Source of the DNA: an uncultured Clostridia bacterium
GTDB lineage: Bacteria; Bacillota; Clostridia; Oscillospirales; Ruminococcaceae
Assembly: GCA_947631995.1 (NCBI GenBank)
Contig: CANRNT010000016.1
Coordinates: 1 to 45,469, forward strand
Direction of reading: 5' to 3'
Length of the DNA stretch: 45,469 bases
Part shown: in pieces, positions 33,503-41,004 of the stretch
Position numbering within the stretch: the first letter of the stretch is position 1
How the letters are laid out: every line of letters starts with the position of its first letter
Translations under genes and position numbers: made by a program
The notes under the pieces: generated by a model
The model's database searches: none
What the model was told of the DNA's origin: nothing
What the model saw: only the letters and a program-made list of their open reading frames with translations

Positions 33503-34465
33503 ATGGCAAAAGCAATAGGAGTTCTCACCAGCGGTGGCGACGCACCGGGTATGAATGCCGCGGTTCGCGCGGTAACAAGATATGCGCTCAACAGAGGCAT
33601 TAAAATGTACGGTATCCGCAGAGGATATAACGGACTTATCAACGGAGATATCTTTGAAATGGGTCCCCGTGATGTTTCCGGCATAATCCAGAGAGGCGGT
33701 ACTATACTCCGTACTGCAAGATGTCCCGAGTTCAGGACAGAGGAGGGCGTTGCAAAAGCCGCTGAGCAGTGCAACAAGCTCGGTATGGACGGAGTGGTAG
33801 TTATCGGAGGCGACGGTTCTTTCAGAGGCGCTGCCGACCTTTCAAGGCACGGTATAAAGTGCATAGGTATACCCGGTACTATTGATAACGATATCGCGTG
33901 TACGGAATATACCATAGGCTATGATACCGCGATGAATACCGCTATGGAAATGATAGATAAGCTGAGAGATACGGCTGCGTCTCACGACAGATGTTCGGTC
34001 GTAGAGGTAATGGGCAGAAGAGCAGGCTATATAGCGCTCAATGTCGGACTGGCAGTAGGCGCGGAGGCTTGTCTGGTTCTTGAAGAAAATTATGATCTTG
34101 ACGAGATAGCCAGGAGTATGCTCGCAACAAGAGAGCACGGCAAAACGCACTTTATTATAGTCGTTGCCGAGGGTATAGGCAGCTCTGACGTTATCGCAAG
34201 AGAAATACAGGAAAAAACACAGATCGAGTCCAGAGTAACTATTCTCGGTCATATCCAGAGAGGCGGTTCGCCTACGCTGAGAGACAGAGTAATTGCTACC
34301 GAAATGGGATATTATGCGGTAGAGCTGCTCGAAGCCGATAATACAGACAGAATAGTTGGTCTTAAGGACGGCAAGATATATGACGTTGATATTCAGGAAG
34401 CCCTTTCGATGACCAAGGAATTCCCGAAGAAGCGTTATAATATGCTGTACGATACCGCTTTTTAA
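33503..34465 (+). CDS. pfkA: ATP-dependent 6-phosphofructokinase
   Basis: 320 residues, the length of bacterial PfkA tetramer subunits. Phosphorylates fructose 6-phosphate, the committed glycolytic step. Motifs: GVLTSGGDAPGMNAAVRAV (ATP-binding), VVIGGDGSFRGAADL, GIPGTIDNDIACTEYTIGYD with the catalytic Asp, VEVMGRRAGYIAL, and LGHIQRGGSPTLRDR. The Gly in GGDGS indicates the ATP-dependent rather than the PPi-dependent type. The ATG at 33503 gives the standard N-terminus MAKAIGVLTSGGD but lacks a close ribosome site. folT follows after about 200 bases containing the THF riboswitch. Confidence 0.96.
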   Translation: MAKAIGVLTSGGDAPGMNAAVRAVTRYALNRGIKMYGIRRGYNGLINGDIFEMGPRDVSGIIQRGGTILRTARCPEFRTEEGVAKAAEQCNKLGMDGVVVIGGDGSFRGAADLSRHGIKCIGIPGTIDNDIACTEYTIGYDTAMNTAMEMIDKLRDTAASHDRCSVVEVMGRRAGYIALNVGLAVGAEACLVLEENYDLDEIARSMLATREHGKTHFIIVVAEGIGSSDVIAREIQEKTQIESRVTILGHIQRGGSPTLRDRVIATEMGYYAVELLEADNTDRIVGLKDGKIYDVDIQEALSMTKEFPKKRYNMLYDTAF

Positions 34466-34499
34466 GCGTGTTGTAAAATAGTAGAATATCACAAACAGA

Positions 34500-34597
34500 G
34501 TAGGAAGTCAAGCGTAAAGTGTCAGACAGACGGGGAGTTGTTGTCTGAACGAAAAGGCAAAGCCTTGCGGTTTGACTTCCGCATCCCGCTGATTGTG
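34500..34597 (+). promoter_or_regulatory. Tetrahydrofolate (THF) riboswitch
   Basis: The conserved THF aptamer strings appear in order: GGAAGTCAAGCGTAAAGTGT, then GGGGAGTTGTTGTC, ACGAAAAGGC/GCC hairpin, TGCGGTTTGACTTCC and GCATCCC. The outer stem GGAAGTCAA pairs with TTGACTTCC. It lies upstream of folT, the classic target. No T-run terminator follows. The folT site GAGGAGG (34652-34658) could pair with CTTCC of the aptamer, so translational control is more likely. Confidence 0.9.
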
Positions 34598-34666
34598 TAA
34601 CCGGAAAGCTCGTCGCTCCGATTATGCAAAAGGCTCGGCTCGCATAATTCTGAGGAGGTAATGATG

Positions 34667-35290
34667 ATGAGCTTTTTTTCTATGTTCAAAAAATCGGCGC
34701 TGGAGCTGAAAAGCGTGCGCTGCTTAACACTTACGGGCATACTTATCGCGCTGTCAATGCTGCTGGAGATGTTCTCGATAAACTTGCAGGTGGTAAAGAT
34801 AAATTTCGCGTTTCTCGCCGTGGCTATGATAGGTATGCTGTTTGGCCCTACCGTTGGCTTTATGGCAGGGCTTGCGTGCGACGTGGTAGGGTTTATAGCT
34901 TCTAACCAGTCGCAGGGATTTTTCCCGATATATGTGCTAGTAGCGGGCTTGCAGGGACTTATTTACGGCGTGTGCCTGTACCACAAGAACGATAAGCATT
35001 CCCTGAAGTGGGTGAATAATCAAAGCGGAAAGACCGTAGACATAACGCTGTACATAAGAGCCGTTATAGCAAGGCTCATAGACGTTGTGTTCATAAACCT
35101 GCTTATCAATACAAAGCTCAACCTGCATTACGGCTTTATACCAAAGCAGGCTTATACGGAAGCTATAATAGCCCGTACAACCAAGAACATTGTAGAGCTT
35201 GCTGCCGATATACCGCTGTTGTTCGTGCTGCTGCCGATAGCGCTTATGGCGTATAAAAGAACTATCTCGCATACAAAAAAGGCAGCTTAG
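34667..35290 (+). CDS. folT: ECF transporter S component, folate (FolT)
   Basis: 207 residues from the third of three consecutive ATGs (34661, 34664, 34667). GAGGAGG ends at 34658, so spacing favours 34667 or 34664. Five to six membrane spans fit an ECF S component: LTLTGILIALSMLLEMFS, INFAFLAVAMIGMLFGPTVG with the GPTVGFMAGLACDVVGF stretch, YVLVAGLQGLIYGVCLY, and the C-terminal LLFVLLPIALMAY. S components bind the vitamin and work with a shared EcfAA'T module, which is not in this window. Substrate assignment to folate rests on the upstream THF riboswitch plus family resemblance. Confidence 0.9.
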   Translation: MSFFSMFKKSALELKSVRCLTLTGILIALSMLLEMFSINLQVVKINFAFLAVAMIGMLFGPTVGFMAGLACDVVGFIASNQSQGFFPIYVLVAGLQGLIYGVCLYHKNDKHSLKWVNNQSGKTVDITLYIRAVIARLIDVVFINLLINTKLNLHYGFIPKQAYTEAIIARTTKNIVELAADIPLLFVLLPIALMAYKRTISHTKKAA

Positions 35291-35299
35291 AAAATTGTC

Positions 35300-35328
35300 T
35301 TGACAAACGGGGAAAAATGGTTTATAAT
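35300..35328 (+). promoter_or_regulatory. scfA-scfB promoter
   Basis: Perfect TTGACA (35300-35305), 17 bases, TATAAT (35323-35328). Confidence 0.85.
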
Positions 35329-35362
35329 TATCTTGATAATATTTTGTTAAGGAGTTTTATCT

Positions 35363-35515
35363 ATGAAGAGAATAATTACTGTCAAAACAAGAAATATCAA
35401 GGAGAGCGTGAAGAACGGCGGCTGCGGCGAATGCCAGACTTCTTGCCAGTCTGCCTGCAAGACTTCGTGCGGCGTTGCAAATCAGCAGTGCGAAAAGTGC
35501 GGTAAGAAAGACTGA
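35363..35515 (+). CDS. scfA: SCIFF peptide precursor (six-cysteine ranthipeptide)
   Basis: 50 residues, starting MKRIITVKTRNIKESV and then the nearly invariant GGCGECQTSCQSACKTSCG core. Cysteines lie at 21, 24, 28, 32, 36 and 43, the six-in-forty-five pattern, plus an extra Cys46 in the tail EKCGKKD, beyond the usual end of the family. AAGGAG precedes the ATG. The peptide is a substrate for the radical SAM enzyme encoded next, which makes Cys-to-residue thioether cross-links; the physiological role of the product is debated. Too short for standard ORF calling. Confidence 0.95.
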   Translation: MKRIITVKTRNIKESVKNGGCGECQTSCQSACKTSCGVANQQCEKCGKKD

Positions 35516-35564
35516 ACTTACGATATTTCCGCGCGGGGCGACGACCGCGCAAATGCGTGATTTT

Positions 35565-35610
35565 GCCGTTTACAAAAGCGTATGCTTTAAGTAAGCGGCT
35601 TTGTTTTTAT
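35565..35610 (+). terminator. Intercistronic terminator between scfA and scfB
   Basis: GCCGTTTAC (35565-35573) pairs with GTAAGCGGC (35591-35599), extended inside by AAAGC/GCTTT, followed by TTTGTTTTTATT. Partial read-through would give much more scfA than scfB RNA. Confidence 0.75.
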
Positions 35611-35628
35611 TAATTCTGCGGAGATGAA

Positions 35629-36996
35629 ATGATGATACATCAGTATAAGTTAAACGGCTACAACATAGTGCTCGACACATACAGCGGCAGCATACATTGC
35701 GTTGACGATGTTGCATACGATATCATAGCTATGTATGAAAACAGCGATACGGAGCAGATGATATCCGCTATAACAAAAAAATATCCCGACATAACGCGTC
35801 AGGACGTAACGGATACCATATCGGATATAGACAAGCTGAAAGACAGCGGTCAGTTGTTTACACAGGACGAGTACGCCGACAAGGCTTTTGACTTCAAAAA
35901 CAGGCATACCGAGGTAAAGGCGCTGTGTCTCAACGTTGCGCATACCTGCAACCTCAACTGCGAATACTGTTTTGCAAGTCAGGGAAAATATCACGGAGAA
36001 CGCGCGCTGATGAGCCTTGAAACGGGCAAGAGGGCGCTTGATTTCCTTGTTGAAAATTCGGGCAGGCGCGTTAATCTCGAGGTGGATTTCTTCGGCGGCG
36101 AACCGCTTATGGATTTTGAAGTGGTGAAAGGTATTGTTGAGTACGGCAGAGAAATAGAGAAGACGCACGACAAGCATTTCCGCTTTACGCTGACGACCAA
36201 CGGTATGCTGATAAACGACGATGTGATAGACTTCTGCAACAGAGAAATGCACAACGTCGTGCTTTCCCTCGACGGCAGAAAAGAAGTCCACGACCGCCTG
36301 CGAAAGACCGTTTCGGGGCAGGGAAGCTATGATACTATCGTGCCGAAGTTCAAGGAGCTTGTAAAACGCCGCGGCGGCAAGGGATACTATATCCGCGGCA
36401 CGTTTACTCACGAAAACACCGATTTTACGGAAGATATCCTGCATATGGCAGACCTTGGCTTTGCGGAGCTTTCAATGGAACCCGTGGTGTGCGCGCCGAA
36501 TGAGCCGTATGCCCTCACGGAAGACGATTTTCCCGTGCTGTGCGAGCAGTACGAAAAGCTTGCCGTTACCATGCTTGAAAGAGAGAAGCAGGGCAAGCCG
36601 ATAACATTCTACCACTATATGCTTGACCTCGAGGGCGGGCCGTGCATATACAAGCGCATTTCGGGCTGCGGCAGCGGTACCGAGTATCTTGCTGTAACGC
36701 CGTGGGGAGAGCTGTTCCCCTGCCACCAGTTCGTTAACGACCCCAGTTACAGCCTCGGCGACATATGGAAAGGCGTTACCAACACCGAGGTGCAAAGCAA
36801 ATTTAAAATGTGCAACGCCTACGCGCGCGAGGAGTGCAAGGATTGCTGGGCAAAGCTTTATTGCAGCGGCGGCTGCGCCGCGAACGCTTACCACGCCACA
36901 GGCTCTGTTACGGGCGTGTATGAGTATGGCTGCCGACTTTTCAAAAAGCGTATCGAGTGCGCTATTATGATGAAAGTCGCTCAGGCACTAGCATAA
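35629..36996 (+). CDS. scfB: Radical SAM SCIFF maturase
   Basis: 455 residues. An N-terminal RiPP-recognition-like domain (about 1-90) precedes the radical SAM core with the [4Fe-4S] motif CNLNCEYCF, FFGGEPLMDFEVVKGI and TTNGMLINDDVIDFC. The C-terminal SPASM/twitch region carries further Cys: CGSGTEYLAVTPWGELFPCH, then CKDCWAKLYCSGGCAANAYH and a final GC. These match the thioether-forming SCIFF maturases (ranthipeptide synthases). Start at 35629 or the next ATG at 35632; CGGAGA lies upstream. Always found beside scfA in Clostridia, as here. Confidence 0.95.
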   Translation: MMIHQYKLNGYNIVLDTYSGSIHCVDDVAYDIIAMYENSDTEQMISAITKKYPDITRQDVTDTISDIDKLKDSGQLFTQDEYADKAFDFKNRHTEVKALCLNVAHTCNLNCEYCFASQGKYHGERALMSLETGKRALDFLVENSGRRVNLEVDFFGGEPLMDFEVVKGIVEYGREIEKTHDKHFRFTLTTNGMLINDDVIDFCNREMHNVVLSLDGRKEVHDRLRKTVSGQGSYDTIVPKFKELVKRRGGKGYYIRGTFTHENTDFTEDILHMADLGFAELSMEPVVCAPNEPYALTEDDFPVLCEQYEKLAVTMLEREKQGKPITFYHYMLDLEGGPCIYKRISGCGSGTEYLAVTPWGELFPCHQFVNDPSYSLGDIWKGVTNTEVQSKFKMCNAYAREECKDCWAKLYCSGGCAANAYHATGSVTGVYEYGCRLFKKRIECAIMMKVAQALA

Positions 36997-37034
36997 CATA
37001 ATAAATCAGAATTTATTTACCGTATCTGTTTTTC

Positions 37035-37330
37035 TTTTGGGGAAAACTCTTTCTTACAGTTGCTGCGCAACTGCGAAAGGCTTGTTCCCCCTCTTCCGAA
37101 GGAAGAGTAACCCCTATTCCAAAGACTTTTATATTGTTTTTTGGCGAGGGGTAATTTCTTTTATAAATCTGCGATAAATTTGTACTTTATAATTTTTTAT
37201 GAGAACAATTACCCCTCGCCAAAAAATATATGAGTTTTAGTGATGGGTGCCACTCTGCCTGCGGCAGAGGAGGGGATGACCCTTGGCAGTTGCGCAGCAA
37301 CTGTGCAAAAGAGGTCTCCCCCAATAGCAA
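37035..37330. repeat. MITE-like imperfect inverted-repeat element
   Basis: Between scfB and addA. TTTTTTGGCGAGGGGTAATT (about 37138-37157) recurs as its exact complement AATTACCCCTCGCCAAAAAA (about 37207-37226). Outside it, CAGTTGCTGCGCAACTG (left) and CAGTTGCGCAGCAACTG (right) are reverse complements. CTCTTCCGAAGGAAGAG corresponds to CTCTGCCTGCGGCAGAG, and TTGGGG/CCCCAA mark the ends. The whole ~295 bases can fold into one long hairpin. No ORF or transposase lies inside. Confidence 0.7.
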
Positions 37331-37379
37331 AGTAGGTAAAGTAAACAAAATTTTGATATATATTTGTGTTAATGCGCTG

Positions 37380-40300
37380 TTATACGGTTATCCCGTCGCC
37401 CAGATAAAGCGAATATATAAGGCATTCCGTGACGGGCTTATCGAGGATAAGCGACAGCGCCGCTTTGTACAGCAGGAGCTGGACGCCGTATCTTTCCACA
37501 AGCTGTTCGAGGGTATCTACCCTGTCGGTCTTATAGTCAACGAGCACATATCCTCCGTTTTCTTCAAACACGCAGTCAGCGACACCCTGCACCATACCCT
37601 CCGAGTCAGCAAGCGCGCCGAAAAACTCGTGCGGCAGACCGAGGTCGCACAGCTTTACCATAAACTGTTTTTCTCTGATAATATTTCCCGAAGCGAGCAT
37701 GCGTCTTGCGAACGCGCCTGAGAAAAATCTTTCCAGAGCACCGCGGTAAATACATTCTGCTTCTTCTGCTGTGAACCTGCCGCCGGCTGTAAGCCTGTCA
37801 AGCTCGTCGGAAACGCTTTTTTCTGCGTTTTTCAGCTCGCACAGCTCCATAAAACGGTGAGTCAGCGTGCCTCTCTTTGCGGCGGTAGGACGTTTGCTGT
37901 CAGATGAAACGGCAGGTATCTGCGGGCATATCGCGATACGCTTTTTGTCTGCGCCGTGTACTATCTCGGATACGGACAGCTTTGCCATTTGCTCCGATAC
38001 ATCGATAGGCGGAAGCGAAAAACGTTCTGCCATGCGCGATACGGCTTCTCTGTCAACGCTGACGGGTTCGCCGCGCTGTGATGTTTTATCGGGTGCGGCG
38101 GTATCGGACGCGGCAGTTACCTGTATAGCACAACTGCGGTCGGTTGGTGAAATATTGTAAAAATCAGTATCCATAAGTTCTTCAAGAGCGGAGCAGTCGG
38201 CGTGGAACGCGCAGGCGGCAACTATCCAGTCAAACATAGAGTCCGCCGAAGAAACGATATCGGGAGTCAGACCGCCCGCCGAAGCCGCGCGGTACAAAAT
38301 ATCATTGAGCCTGCCCGACGCATTCTTATTAGGCTCGGGCAGCATAATGAACAGCCTTTCCTTTGCTCTTGTTACCGCAACATACAGCAGACGCAGCTCT
38401 TCGCTGAGCGTGCCTGCCCTTTCTTCCATGGCTATGGCGGTGTGAGCGGCGGTAGGATATCTTGCGAGAAGCTCGCTGTCGGTAAACATTATACCGACGC
38501 CTTTTTTATTTATAAGCAATGAGTCTTTGTCGTCGAATTTGAAATTCCTGCTCAGGTTGCACAGAAATACGAATGGGAACTCCAGTCCTTTTGATTTGTG
38601 CATTGTCATTACCTGAACAGCGTTGCCAGCCTCGGTCACGGTTGAAGCTTGTAAGAAGTCGTTGCCGCTTTCCGTTATACAGTCAAAAAAGCGGATAAAT
38701 CCCGTCAGACCGCCCTCAGAGCTGCTGTCGTATCCCGACGCTATCTCAAGCAGAAGCCGCAGGTTTGCCTGCGCTCTTTCTCCTCCGCTGAACGCCGCAG
38801 AAAGTATGTAAAGGTCGGTCTCGGTATAGAGCTTTCTTATCAGCTTTTCTATCGGTACTGCCGACGCATATCGGCGGTACTGTTTTATCCTGTCGGCGGC
38901 TTCGGCGCATTTTTCTTTCAGCGCGTTTGGAACTTCGATATCTCCGTCCGCCGCCGCGCATATTAGCGTGTACAAACGCTTGCCCCGCAGCTTGCCTGAA
39001 TTTATCTTCAGCAAAGCGGCATCATCGTCCGAAAACCGCATTATGGGCGACAGCATTACAGACAGCATTGCCGTGTCGTTCATCGGGTCGTCTATGACCT
39101 TCAGCAAGGACGTCATCAGCGATATCTCTCTTGACTTCAGATATCCGTCAACTTCTTTGCACGACATTTTAAGACCGTACTTTTCAAGAGCGGAGAATAT
39201 AGTGCTGTTATGTGATTTGGTACGGGTAAGTATGCAGAAATCGTCGGGACGGCAAGGTCTCAGCTCACCGTTTTCATAAATGGGGACTTTATCGTCCAGC
39301 ATTTGACGTATCTTAGCCGCGGCCGCAGAGTATTCCGCGTCATCGCCGCCGCATACTATCAGCTCTGTCGGGTACTGTACATCGTTGTACGGCGCGCCGA
39401 AGTTCAGCTTCTCGCTGTCGTTGTACACTACATCGCCGACGCTCTCGCTCATTAGCCTTGCAAACAGAAAGTTTGTAAAGTCGATGATGTTTTTCCTGCT
39501 TCGGAAGTTCATCGTGAGCGCAAGCTCCTCCAGCTTTGACGAATACTTCTCCTTGTGGCAGTTTTCTCTTGCCTCGAGGAAAAGCTTCGGGTCGGAGAGC
39601 CTGAAACGGTATATAGACTGCTTTATATCACCGACGACAAAAACGTTTTTACCGAATATATCCAAGTCGTCGGTGTCGGACAGGCACTTGAATATTATGT
39701 CCTGAAGGTCGTTGATATCCTGAAATTCGTCGATAAGGATAACACCGTACTCCTTTGACCGCACTATCTCTTCGCACAGCGGCGTCCTGCAAACGGCGCC
39801 GTTTTTCATTTCTGCGAGAAGCGAAACGGTCATAAGCTCAACATCGGCAAAATCGCAAACGTTGCGCGACTGCTTTTCCTCGGTCATCAATTCTTCGGTG
39901 CGCTTTACTATGCCGTATATTATCTCTGCGAGCTTTTTGCTGTATTCGCAGTCTTTCATTATCTCCCCGAAAGGACAGCATATCTTTTCGGATATATCTT
40001 TAACAATTATATCCTTTATCTTGCCGCGCTCCCTGCTTATGTAGGCTACCGTTTCTCTGTCCTCGTTAAGCTGACGCTCTGCGCCCTCGTACTTAGCCTC
40101 CTCCTTTAAGCTTATTTTTTGCTTTATGGTAGGTGTAGAATAACCGCTTATAAGAGCGTATGCGCCGTCCCAGTTGTTATTGTCGGCGTATTGCTTCAGA
40201 CCTTTCAGAAAGCCGCTTTCCAGCTCTATATTTTCTTCTATGCCGTAGTCTACATTGAGCTTGACACACAGCTCCCGACATTTTTCACTTATTACGATAG

Positions 40301-40970
40301 CCTCGCTGCACCGTCTCGATGTATGATCCAATATATCTTTGCAATAGCTCATTACATCGTCTTCGCTGCAAAGCCTGTTAAGAAAGCCCGTCATTGTCTG
40401 CTCCGAAAAGGGTATGCTGCGCAGATATCTTCTCATAGACCTTGCCGCGTTTGCTATATCTTCTTTATTGCGGCACATCTTATCATTGAGGAGCTTCATA
40501 TCGCTTTGGTGCAAAGCGTAGTATTCGTCGATAGCCTTATCGAGCATATCGTTTTCAAGAATGATACTGTCGTTTTCTTCTATTATCCTTACGCCGCTTT
40601 GCAGACCGAGAGCGTGCGCGTTGTTCCTTACAAGCTCAAGACAGAATGCGTTTATGGTCATTATCTTAGCCATTTGCAGTCTGCTCTGCTGCGACATCAG
40701 CCATTCGTTGTCAGGCTGTTGAGCCAGCCTTTGCGAGAGCGCGTCAGCAAGCTTGTTTCTGAGCTGCGCGGCTGCCGCGTTGGTAAACGTGACCGCCAAA
40801 AGGGTATCGGCAGGCACCTTGTTTACCGTATCTGTCAGCAGACGTATCGTCCTGTTTATCAGAACGGTGGTTTTTCCGCTTCCCGCAGCCGCCGAAACTA
40901 CTATTCCCTTGCCGTCGGAATTGATAGCCAGCAATTGTTCGTCAGTCCACTTTTTATTGATAGCTTTCAT
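37380..40970 (-). CDS. addA: AddA subunit of the AddAB helicase-nuclease
   Basis: 1196 residues. A UvrD/RecB superfamily 1 helicase with nuclease, processing double-strand ends for recombination. The N-terminal KWTDEQLLAINSDGKGIVVS leads into Walker A AAAGSGKTTVL; AVTFTNAAAAQLRNKL, VILIDEFQDINDLQ (motif II), VVGDIKQSIYRFR (III) and VMTMHKSKGLEFPFVFL (V/VI region), ELRLLYVAVTRAKERL follow. The C-terminal RecB-type nuclease has GTLTHRFMELCEL and YVLVDYKTDRV, the metal-binding Asp/Lys. It is downstream of addB with a 34 base gap, one operon. A weak GGATACGGTG precedes the ATG. Confidence 0.95.
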   Translation of the reverse strand: MKAINKKWTDEQLLAINSDGKGIVVSAAAGSGKTTVLINRTIRLLTDTVNKVPADTLLAVTFTNAAAAQLRNKLADALSQRLAQQPDNEWLMSQQSRLQMAKIMTINAFCLELVRNNAHALGLQSGVRIIEENDSIILENDMLDKAIDEYYALHQSDMKLLNDKMCRNKEDIANAARSMRRYLRSIPFSEQTMTGFLNRLCSEDDVMSYCKDILDHTSRRCSEAIVISEKCRELCVKLNVDYGIEENIELESGFLKGLKQYADNNNWDGAYALISGYSTPTIKQKISLKEEAKYEGAERQLNEDRETVAYISRERGKIKDIIVKDISEKICCPFGEIMKDCEYSKKLAEIIYGIVKRTEELMTEEKQSRNVCDFADVELMTVSLLAEMKNGAVCRTPLCEEIVRSKEYGVILIDEFQDINDLQDIIFKCLSDTDDLDIFGKNVFVVGDIKQSIYRFRLSDPKLFLEARENCHKEKYSSKLEELALTMNFRSRKNIIDFTNFLFARLMSESVGDVVYNDSEKLNFGAPYNDVQYPTELIVCGGDDAEYSAAAAKIRQMLDDKVPIYENGELRPCRPDDFCILTRTKSHNSTIFSALEKYGLKMSCKEVDGYLKSREISLMTSLLKVIDDPMNDTAMLSVMLSPIMRFSDDDAALLKINSGKLRGKRLYTLICAAADGDIEVPNALKEKCAEAADRIKQYRRYASAVPIEKLIRKLYTETDLYILSAAFSGGERAQANLRLLLEIASGYDSSSEGGLTGFIRFFDCITESGNDFLQASTVTEAGNAVQVMTMHKSKGLEFPFVFLCNLSRNFKFDDKDSLLINKKGVGIMFTDSELLARYPTAAHTAIAMEERAGTLSEELRLLYVAVTRAKERLFIMLPEPNKNASGRLNDILYRAASAGGLTPDIVSSADSMFDWIVAACAFHADCSALEELMDTDFYNISPTDRSCAIQVTAASDTAAPDKTSQRGEPVSVDREAVSRMAERFSLPPIDVSEQMAKLSVSEIVHGADKKRIAICPQIPAVSSDSKRPTAAKRGTLTHRFMELCELKNAEKSVSDELDRLTAGGRFTAEEAECIYRGALERFFSGAFARRMLASGNIIREKQFMVKLCDLGLPHEFFGALADSEGMVQGVADCVFEENGGYVLVDYKTDRVDTLEQLVERYGVQLLLYKAALSLILDKPVTECLIYSLYLGDGITV

Positions 40971-41004
40971 AGCTGTTCACCGTATCCTTTTCCTGTTACT
41001 GATC

